DNA from: Gammaproteobacteria bacterium
GTDB lineage: Bacteria; Pseudomonadota; Gammaproteobacteria; Steroidobacterales; GCA-2729495
Length of the DNA: 8,219 nucleotides
Direction of reading: 5' to 3'
NCBI GenBank assembly: GCA_030429685.1
Contig: JAUIEY010000083.1
Location: forward strand, 1-8,219
This document shows, one piece after another, positions 1 through 4,785 of the stretch (its first letter is position 1; every line of letters starts with the position of its first letter). The notes under the pieces are model-generated. The model was not told the DNA's origin, ran no database searches, and saw only the letters and a program-made list of their open reading frames with translations. The position numbers were made by a program, and so were the translations under genes.

Positions 1-903
1 GCGCTGAATGCGCCCGTCCCGTACCGCGACATCAAGCGCCATCGGGATCGACGCGGCCGATGTATTGCCATATTCCTGCAGGGTCAGCACCACTTTCTCC
101 ATCGGCACACCGACGCGTTTGCTAAGCGCCTGGATGATGCGAATATTGGCCTGATGCGGCACCACCCAGTCAATTTCCGCTGTGTCGATACCGTTGGCAG
201 CCAGCGCTTCCTCGGCGATCGAACCCATGCTCTTGACAGCGACTTTAAATATTTCGCCCCCGGCCATGCGCACGTTGTAGCCGTCACGCAGCGCCTCACC
301 GGGTGGTTGCACCGAAACACCTGATTTGGCTGTCAGCAGATCCGAGTAGCGGCCGTCGGCACGCAGGTGTGTGGAGAGAATACCCGGCTCGCTGTCAGGT
401 TTGAGCACCACCGCGCCGGCACCGTCGCCGAACAATACGCAGGTGGTACGGTCTTCCCAGTCAACGATACGCGACAGGGTTTCCGCACCCACTACCAGTG
501 CGCATTTGGCTTCACCCGCGCGAATAAACTTGTCGGCCACACTCAGGCCATAGACAAAGCCGCTGCATGCCGTTTCCAGGCTGAATGCCGGGCAACCATG
601 AATCTCCAGGCGATTTTGCAGCAGGCACCCCACGTTGGGGAACACCAGATCCGGCGTGGTAGTACCAACCACAATGTAGTCGATGTCTTCCGGACCGACA
701 TCGGCTGCCTCCATCGCCCGGCGGGCGGCCTGTTCGGCGAGGTCGGTGGTCGTTTCATTGGCGGCCGCGATATGGCGCCGCTCGATCCCGCTGCGGGTGC
801 GAATCCATTCGTCACTGGTGTCGACCATTTTTTCCAGATCGGCGTTGGTCAGCACCTTTTCCGGCGCATAGTGCCCCGTCCCTGCAATACGTGAATAGAT
901 CAA
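1..903 (-). CDS. fabH: Beta-ketoacyl-ACP synthase III (FabH), 3' end cut by window edge
   Basis: FabH condenses acetyl-CoA with malonyl-ACP to start each round of type II fatty-acid synthesis in the cytoplasm. The visible 301 codons begin IYSRIAGTGHYAPEK and keep the family's landmarks: the active-site cysteine in ETACSGF (Cys113), the histidine in VVPHQANIRI (His250) and the asparagine in EYGNTSAAS (Asn280). These match the Cys-His-Asn triad of E. coli FabH at nearly the same positions. Only about 20 C-terminal residues should be missing beyond base 1. The start is a TTG at 903-901. It overlaps the plsX stop as TTGA, follows an AGGA a few bases upstream, and gives the expected FabH N-terminus. 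Upstream in frame there is no ATG or GTG before a stop at 954-952. Overlap with plsX suggests translational coupling. Identification is firm; the start is inferred. Confidence 0.96.
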   Translation of the reverse strand, partial: MIYSRIAGTGHYAPEKVLTNADLEKMVDTSDEWIRTRSGIERRHIAAANETTTDLAEQAARRAMEAADVGPEDIDYIVVGTTTPDLVFPNVGCLLQNRLEIHGCPAFSLETACSGFVYGLSVADKFIRAGEAKCALVVGAETLSRIVDWEDRTTCVLFGDGAGAVVLKPDSEPGILSTHLRADGRYSDLLTAKSGVSVQPPGEALRDGYNVRMAGGEIFKVAVKSMGSIAEEALAANGIDTAEIDWVVPHQANIRIIQALSKRVGVPMEKVVLTLQEYGNTSAASIPMALDVAVRDGRIQR

Positions 904-1895
904 GCTTCCTGCTCCGCCAGCAACTGATGAATGGTCTCGGGTACGTTCTTTTCAACCTCAAGCATTGCAACCCGGATGGCCTGTTGCAAGGCCAGCTGAT
1001 CGGCGCCCCCGTGACTCTTGATGACGATGCCGTTCAGACCCACCAGGCTGGCACCGTTATACTGCCGGGGATCCAGTGACTTGCGCAGGCTCTTGAGAAC
1101 CGGCAGGGAAACCAGACCGGAAAACCGGCCGTAAAGCCCGCTGCCGAACCCCTTGCGGATGAAATGACTGACCAGACTGGCAGTTCCTTCCATGACCTTC
1201 AGGGCCACATTGCCGGTAAAACCATCACAGACAATGACATCTGCTTTGTGCTGACTGATATGGTTCCCTTCGACAAAGCCGGTGTAATTCAGGTTGCTCT
1301 GTGACAGCATCGCCGCGGCCTGACGGATGTTGTCATTCCCCTTCATGTCTTCCTCGCCGATATTCAACAAGGCAACACGTGGCTCGGCGATATTCTCGAT
1401 GATTGAAGCGACCACTGAACCCATAACCGCAAACTGGAACAAATGTTCCGAACTGCAATTGGAGTTTGCCCCGAGGTCGAGCATGTGCAAATGGCCATGC
1501 ACGGTTGGCAACGCTGCCATGATGGCTGGTCTGTCGATGCCCGGCAGAGTTTTCAGCACAAATTTTGCAGTGGCCATCAATGCGCCGGTATTGCCGGCGC
1601 TGACGCAGGCATCTGCCTGTTCATCTTTGACGAGATTGATGGCAACGCGCAACGATGAATCTTTTTTCTTGCGCAGCGCATCGGCCGGTTTTTCGTCCAT
1701 GGCCACGACTTCGCTGGCGTGAACCACGCTTAACCTGTCACTGTTACCATTCAGCAGGTCTTCGATGCGTGCCTGGTCGCCCACCAGAATAACGCGCAGG
1801 TCCGGGTTCGACTTGAGCATGGCGAGCGCCGCAGGCACGCACACGGCAGGCCCATGGTCGCCGCCCATGGCATCCAGGGCAATGGTTACAGACAA
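900..1895 (-). CDS. plsX: Phosphate acyltransferase PlsX
   Basis: PlsX makes acyl-phosphate from acyl-ACP and inorganic phosphate. PlsY then uses it to acylate glycerol-3-phosphate, so PlsX links fatty-acid synthesis to phospholipid synthesis at the membrane surface. The 331-residue product has the family N-terminus SVTIALDAMGGDHGP, the central LDLGANSNCSSEHLFQFA segment and the C-terminal CDGFTGNVALKVMEG motif; length is normal. The start is TTG at 1895-1893, eight bases after an AGGGG (1908-1904). An in-frame TGA lies two codons upstream, and the next ATG would delete part of the conserved N-terminus. It sits 50 bases downstream of rpmF and its stop overlaps the fabH start by four bases, so it is the middle gene of a polycistronic unit. 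I see no promoter or terminator in the 50-base gap. Confidence 0.97.
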   Translation of the reverse strand: MSVTIALDAMGGDHGPAVCVPAALAMLKSNPDLRVILVGDQARIEDLLNGNSDRLSVVHASEVVAMDEKPADALRKKKDSSLRVAINLVKDEQADACVSAGNTGALMATAKFVLKTLPGIDRPAIMAALPTVHGHLHMLDLGANSNCSSEHLFQFAVMGSVVASIIENIAEPRVALLNIGEEDMKGNDNIRQAAAMLSQSNLNYTGFVEGNHISQHKADVIVCDGFTGNVALKVMEGTASLVSHFIRKGFGSGLYGRFSGLVSLPVLKSLRKSLDPRQYNGASLVGLNGIVIKSHGGADQLALQQAIRVAMLEVEKNVPETIHQLLAEQEA

Positions 1896-1945
1896 GGCTC
1901 AGACCCCTGATTTAATGTGCAGGTGGAGAGTCCTGGACGAAATCG

Positions 1946-2134
1946 CTAGTCGAGATCGTCAGCCGGCGTATCGATAATTTTTTTACCGCGGTAGTAACCG
2001 TCAGCTCCGACATGGTGACGCAGATGCGATTCACCGGTTGTCGGATCACTGGAAAGCGCGGGGCCCTTCAGCTTGTCGTGGCTACGGCGCATTCCACGTG
2101 TGGAAGGCGTGCGCTTACTTTTTTGTACGGCCAT
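1946..2134 (-). CDS. rpmF: 50S ribosomal protein L32
   Basis: L32 is a small protein of the large ribosomal subunit near the peptidyl-transferase exit region. The 62-residue product begins MAVQKSKRTPSTRGMRRSHD and contains the signature HLRHHVGADGYYRGKKII. It has no cysteines, so it is the zinc-free form, as in E. coli. The C-terminus DTPADDLD is acidic and slightly longer than E. coli L32. An ATG at 2134-2132 is preceded by GGAG at about eight bases. The gene lies 18 bases after yceD, the usual pairing in proteobacteria, and is followed by plsX. Confidence 0.97.
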   Translation of the reverse strand: MAVQKSKRTPSTRGMRRSHDKLKGPALSSDPTTGESHLRHHVGADGYYRGKKIIDTPADDLD

Positions 2135-2152
2135 GTCGTGTACTCCGAAAAT

Positions 2153-2728
2153 TCAATTACTGTCCGTGTCGCCCGCTTGCTTACCCTGCTTTACCAGCAC
2201 ATCGAGGTCTGCAAACGGCCTGTTAACCTGTTCCGGCTCATGTTCAGCCGGGGTTGCCACCAGCTTCGCGCGAATATATTCACTGTCCGTTACACAGCGG
2301 TTACTGTCCGCGTGCACCGGCGCCAGCGGCAAACTGCCAAGCACCTCATCGCTCACCGCGTCAGCCAGACTGAAACCGTGTTCATCCGCCACAATGGCGT
2401 CGAACCTGTCGGTCACCGTGTCCAGCTCAGCGTCACTCTGGACAATGGCCAACCGGAAATCCAGATCGATGTTCCAGTCGAGCAGGCCCAGGCAACGCTG
2501 GCAATCGAGCGGCAGCCGCCCGCTGACATGGCATTCCAGCTCGGGATAACCGCGGCCGTGATCGGCAAATTGTGCCTCTATCCGCAAACGGTAACTGCCA
2601 TCTGCAGACTCACGGCTCAATAAATCGGCTATTCTCTGAAGCTCGGAAAGCTCAATATCAGCGACAACCCGCTCCGATCGGCCGGCCATCTCACGCAGTT
2701 GCGGAATCCCGATACGATCAGCGAGCAT
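2153..2728 (-). CDS. yceD: YceD family (DUF177) protein linked to large-subunit rRNA
   Basis: The DUF177/YceD family is almost always encoded beside rpmF. Work on plant and bacterial members links it to 23S rRNA accumulation or large-subunit assembly; the molecular activity is not settled. The product (191 residues from the chosen start) shows the N-terminal IGIPQLREMAG...IELSELQRIADLL pattern, the paired cysteines of LDCQRCLGLL, and the acidic-then-hydrophobic GFSLADAVSDEVLGSLPLAPVH segment. The C-terminus lacks the KPNPFA-like ending of E. coli YceD but keeps a related NRPFADLDVLVKQGK stretch. Start choice: ATG at 2728 keeps the family-like N-terminus. The frame is open to another ATG at 2773 (206 residues), but that would overlap maf, and an ATG at 2689 is also possible. 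None has a good ribosome-binding site. It is the first gene of the minus-strand operon. Confidence 0.88.
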   Translation of the reverse strand: MLADRIGIPQLREMAGRSERVVADIELSELQRIADLLSRESADGSYRLRIEAQFADHGRGYPELECHVSGRLPLDCQRCLGLLDWNIDLDFRLAIVQSDAELDTVTDRFDAIVADEHGFSLADAVSDEVLGSLPLAPVHADSNRCVTDSEYIRAKLVATPAEHEPEQVNRPFADLDVLVKQGKQAGDTDSN

Positions 2729-2730
2729 AA

Positions 2731-2746
2731 CCGCGGCATCATACCA
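2731..2746 (-). promoter_or_regulatory. Possible extended -10 promoter for yceD-rpmF-plsX-fabH
   Basis: On the minus strand, TGGTATGAT (2746-2738) fits an extended -10 element (TG-N-TATAAT type, five of six in the hexamer). No convincing -35 is present at 16-18 bases. A start seven bases downstream would fall near 2731, only about three bases before the yceD ATG at 2728. The message would then be nearly leaderless, or translation would begin at the ATG at 2689. This is read by eye and is tentative. Confidence 0.3.
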
Positions 2747-2758
2747 AAAATCAGTAAC

Positions 2759-3349
2759 ATGGCCATACCACAACCCCGCCTGATCCTTGCCTCCGGCTCA
2801 CCCTATCGCCGCGAATTGCTGGCGCGCCTGGGAGCCGAGTTTGCTGTCATACCGGCCGATGCCGACGAGCGCCGGCAGCCGGACGAGCCGCCGGCAGCGC
2901 TGGCAGCGCGCCTGGCTCACGCCAAAGCCACCGCAGTAGCGGCATCCCGGCCTGACGCCGTCATTATTGGCTCCGACCAGGTTGCGGCGCTGGGCGACCG
3001 GGTATTGGGTAAACCCGGTGACCGCACCAATGCTGCAAAGCAGCTTGCGGCCTGCTCCGGTGCTACCGTGACTTTTTACACGGCCGTGTGCCTGCTCCAC
3101 CCCAACGGCTCAGGTAAAGCCGAACACACTGATATCACCCGCGTGCAGTTCCGCGATCTGGATGCCGCAGAAATTGATGCCTACCTGACGCTGGATGAAC
3201 CCTGGGATTGCGCCGGCAGTTTCAGGGCGGAGGCGCATGGCGTACTGTTGTTTCACGCCATCGAAAATCAGGATCCGACCGCTCTTATCGGCCTGCCGCT
3301 GATCTGGCTGGGCAATGCCCTGCGGCAGACCGGCGTAAAACTGCTCTAA
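2759..3349 (+). CDS. yceF: Maf-family nucleotide pyrophosphatase, YceF type
   Basis: Maf proteins hydrolyse nucleoside triphosphates to monophosphates and pyrophosphate and are thought to sanitise modified nucleotides. The E. coli YceF branch prefers 7-methyl-GTP. The 196-residue product has the N-terminal phosphate loop LILASGSPYRRELLARLG (Arg17, Arg18), the catalytic aspartate in IIGSDQV (Asp73), then LGKPGD, VTFYTAV, CAGSFRAEAHGVLLF and TALIGLPL. The SDQV and CAGSF-x-x-E-x-x-G forms match YceF rather than the dTTP/UTP-specific YhdE branch, and genomic position beside yceD and rluC agrees. The ATG at 2759 gives the family N-terminus directly, although no clear ribosome-binding site precedes it. 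A TTG at 2699 would add 20 unrelated residues and is disfavoured. The TAA stop overlaps the opposing rluC TAG. m7GTP specificity is inferred from subfamily. Confidence 0.93.
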   Translation: MAIPQPRLILASGSPYRRELLARLGAEFAVIPADADERRQPDEPPAALAARLAHAKATAVAASRPDAVIIGSDQVAALGDRVLGKPGDRTNAAKQLAACSGATVTFYTAVCLLHPNGSGKAEHTDITRVQFRDLDAAEIDAYLTLDEPWDCAGSFRAEAHGVLLFHAIENQDPTALIGLPLIWLGNALRQTGVKLL

Positions 3350-4293
3350 TCCGCCTCGCTCCGCAGCCGGCGCAGTTCCGCTTCAAATGCTTCAGGGAGC
3401 GGCGCGGTAAATTCGCTGCGGCGGCCGTCGCCGGGGTGGTCCACGACAATGCGGTGAGCGTGCAGACACAAACGCGCGAAATCCTGCCCGGCTGCTGCCG
3501 CCTCGCCGTAACGGCTGTCGCCGGCGACGGGATGGCCTATCGCCGCCGCATGCACCCTGATCTGATGGGTGCGTCCGGTTAGCAAGTCGACCCGACACAA
3601 CACCGCGGTGCCGAAACGTTCCTGCGGATGAAACCGGGTTGCAGCCGGTTTGCCGTCAGCGCCGGTGCGCACATGACGTTCGCCGTTGCGCCGGTGTTCC
3701 ACCACCAGCGGCAAGTCCACCACGCGGCTATCGCCGTGCCACTCCCCCAGCAGCAAGGCCAGATAGGTTTTTTCGGTTGTGCCGGCGCGCAACTGTTCGT
3801 GCAGGATGCGCAGTGCACTGCGCTTTTTCGCCACCAGCAGGCAACCGCTGGTGTCGCGGTCAAGGCGGTGCACCAGTTCCAGGTAGCGGCAATCCGGCCG
3901 CGCGGCACGCAGCAGTTCAATTGCACCCAGACTGATACCGCTGCCACCATGAACGGCGAGGCCGGCTGGCTTGTCGAGTACCAGCAGGCAGTCATCTTCA
4001 TGCAGAATCCGCGCATTGATCCAGGCTGCCTTACGGCGGTCCCCGCCAGTGACTTCAGCGGCCTGCTCGGCAAAAACCGGCGGAATACGCACCACATCGC
4101 CCTCGGCCAGGCGGGAATCCGGTTTACAGCGCCCCTTGTTAATCCGCACCTCACCCTTGCGGATCATGCGGTAGATACGATTGCGCGGCATACCCTTAAG
4201 CTCAGAGACCAGAAAATTATCCAGCCGGCGGCCGGCGCTGTCGCCGTCCACCGTGACCTGTCGTGCAGCCGTTTTAGCGCCGGGCGTAGCCAT
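3346..4293 (-). CDS. rluC: 23S rRNA pseudouridine synthase RluC
   Basis: RluC converts U955, U2504 and U2580 of E. coli 23S rRNA to pseudouridine, around the peptidyl-transferase centre. The 315-residue product has an N-terminal S4 RNA-binding domain (about residues 11-70: AGRRLDNFL, IYRMIRKGEVRINKGR, LAEGDVVRIPP). The RluA-type catalytic domain follows, with VLDKPAGLAVHGGSG, the catalytic motif HRLDRDTSG (Asp145), AKKRSALRILHEQLR, TGRTHQIRVHAAAIGHP and DSRYG. AVHGGSG and KKRSALR favour RluC over RluD. The start is ATG at 4293. The frame is also open to a TTG at 4317 that adds eight residues without an evident ribosome-binding site. It is divergent from rne, as in E. coli, and its TAG stop (3348-3346) overlaps the opposing maf TAA. 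Confidence 0.95.
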   Translation of the reverse strand: MATPGAKTAARQVTVDGDSAGRRLDNFLVSELKGMPRNRIYRMIRKGEVRINKGRCKPDSRLAEGDVVRIPPVFAEQAAEVTGGDRRKAAWINARILHEDDCLLVLDKPAGLAVHGGSGISLGAIELLRAARPDCRYLELVHRLDRDTSGCLLVAKKRSALRILHEQLRAGTTEKTYLALLLGEWHGDSRVVDLPLVVEHRRNGERHVRTGADGKPAATRFHPQERFGTAVLCRVDLLTGRTHQIRVHAAAIGHPVAGDSRYGEAAAAGQDFARLCLHAHRIVVDHPGDGRRSEFTAPLPEAFEAELRRLRSEAD

Positions 4294-4321
4294 TGCAGGA
4301 AAAGTTACCGGAATCAATACG

Positions 4322-4350
4322 TTGATGCAGGGACTTGCGACTGATATATT
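4322..4350 (+). promoter_or_regulatory. Putative sigma70 promoter of rne
   Basis: TTGATG (4322-4327) and TATATT (4345-4350) are separated by 17 bases, and TG at 4342-4343 makes an extended -10. The hexamers match the sigma70 consensus at four of six and five of six positions. The predicted start near 4357 gives a leader of about 350 nt, close to the 361-nt leader I recall for E. coli rne. It is the best plus-strand promoter I can see in this gap, but unverified. Confidence 0.6.
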
Positions 4351-4356
4351 AGCCGC

Positions 4357-4384
4357 GCTCAGCAGTCTAAATGCTGCAGTGAGC
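4357..4384 (+). other. Hairpin at the predicted 5' end of rne mRNA
   Basis: GCTCA (4357-4361) pairs with TGAGC (4380-4384), and GCAG (4362-4365) pairs with CTGC (4374-4377), leaving a two-base bulge at 4378-4379 and a loop of about eight bases. It starts exactly where the predicted promoter would start transcription. A paired 5' end would hinder RppH and 5'-end-dependent RNase E attack. Confidence 0.4.
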
Positions 4385-4394
4385 TTAAAGTTAC

Positions 4395-4400
4395 ATTATA
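4395..4400 (-). promoter_or_regulatory. Perfect TATAAT, possible rluC -10 element
   Basis: The minus strand reads CCTATAATG at 4402-4394, a perfect -10 hexamer. The -35 region around 4418-4423 (CTACAG) is poor. A start near 4388 would give rluC a leader of about 95 nt running through the rne promoter in the opposite direction. Only the -10 is convincing. Confidence 0.35.
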
Positions 4401-4605
4401 GGTTTTTTATCCGGGCGCTGTAGCGCGCGGGCTGTTTATTTCCCGACAACGGGACCCAATCGGCCACCTGGCTGAGAAAGCTCTACCCAACAGTTTCTGT
4501 GACTCGTTTTTGACTTAACGGGACTGCTCAATGCAGACAATGCTCCACAATTCCCCGCTGCTTGCCGGGAACATCTCCCGCCGGACCGCACAGGAGACCG
4601 CCTTA

Positions 4606-4785
4606 ATGGCGAGCATCCCTGGCGCGGCGGCGTGGCGCGCGTGGTCAGCAATGAAGTCAGCCGGGAGTTGCGACACACCAGGTGGCCCCAACAGGATATT
4701 AGGGGCTTATGAAAAGAATGCTCATCAATGCAACTCAGGAAGAAGAGTTGCGCGTTGCCATCGTCGATGGCCAGAAACTTTATGA
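4606..4785 (+). CDS. Possible upstream ORF overlapping the rne start (59 codons)
   Basis: An ATG at 4606 lies nine bases after AGGAG (4592-4596), the best Shine-Dalgarno match in the leader. The frame runs 59 codons (MASIPGAAAWRAWSAMK...) to a TGA at 4783-4785, crossing the rne start out of frame by 77 bases. The same frame is open from another ATG at 4531. The peptide has no recognised domain and I do not believe it has a function of its own. If translated, it could limit initiation at rne. Chance occurrence is quite possible. Confidence 0.2.
   Translation: MASIPGAAAWRAWSAMKSAGSCDTPGGPNRILGAYEKNAHQCNSGRRVARCHRRWPETL
4684..4707 (+). promoter_or_regulatory. rne ribosome-binding region within a GC-rich hairpin
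   Basis: GCCCC (4685-4689) can pair with GGGGC (4702-4706), with an added G-U pair at 4684/4707. The stem encloses a 12-base loop that holds AGGA (4693-4696). The AGGGG at 4701-4705 is only three bases from the rne ATG, while the loop AGGA is 12 bases away. Folding would bury the proximal site. rne lacks a strong, well-spaced ribosome-binding site. Confidence 0.4.

Larger units (their letters stand above)
4357..4708 (+). promoter_or_regulatory. Long structured 5' leader of rne, candidate autoregulatory element
   Basis: This non-coding interval separates rluC and rne. In E. coli the long rne leader contains stem-loops recognised by RNase E itself, so excess enzyme destroys its own mRNA; an equivalent role here is inferred from position and length. 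Local hairpins readable by eye: 4357-4384 (GCTCA/TGAGC outer stem, GCAG/CTGC inner stem); 4411-4430 (GC-rich, one G-G mismatch, TGTA loop); 4441-4454 (TCCCG-ACAA-CGGGA); 4461-4474 (CGGCC-ACCT-GGCTG); 4490-4500 (ACAG-TTT-CTGT); 4566-4580 (CGGGA-ACATC-TCCCG); 4622-4640 (GCGCG/CGCGC); and 4684-4707 over the ribosome-binding region. A U-rich single-stranded stretch at 4505-4516 could be a cleavage site. I do not recognise primary-sequence similarity to the enteric element. Confidence 0.5.

Noticed and set aside
367..894. Plus-strand open frame (175 codons) opposite fabH
   Set aside because: The minus-strand frame encodes FabH with its full catalytic triad; the plus frame has no family features.
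1896..1945. Separate promoter or terminator between rpmF and plsX
   Set aside because: Only a weak four-base CAGG/CCTG pairing and the plsX ribosome-binding site are visible in the 50 bases.
2012..2623. Plus-strand open frame (203 codons) across rpmF and yceD
   Set aside because: It is antisense to two conserved genes and shows no recognisable protein features.
3628..4344. Long open frame (238 codons) on the plus strand opposite rluC
   Set aside because: It lies antisense to a well-matched RluC, has no domain I recognise, and is explained by GC-rich codon structure on the other strand.
4510..4543. TTGACT at 4510-4515 as a second rne promoter
   Set aside because: The -35 match is good, but no acceptable -10 occurs 15-19 bases downstream.
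4590..4696. ACAGGA at 4590 and 4691 and the CGGGA repeats as CsrA/RsmA sites
   Set aside because: The A-N-GGA core is not met at the ACAGGA copies, and GGA trinucleotides are expected often in such sequence; not enough to claim.
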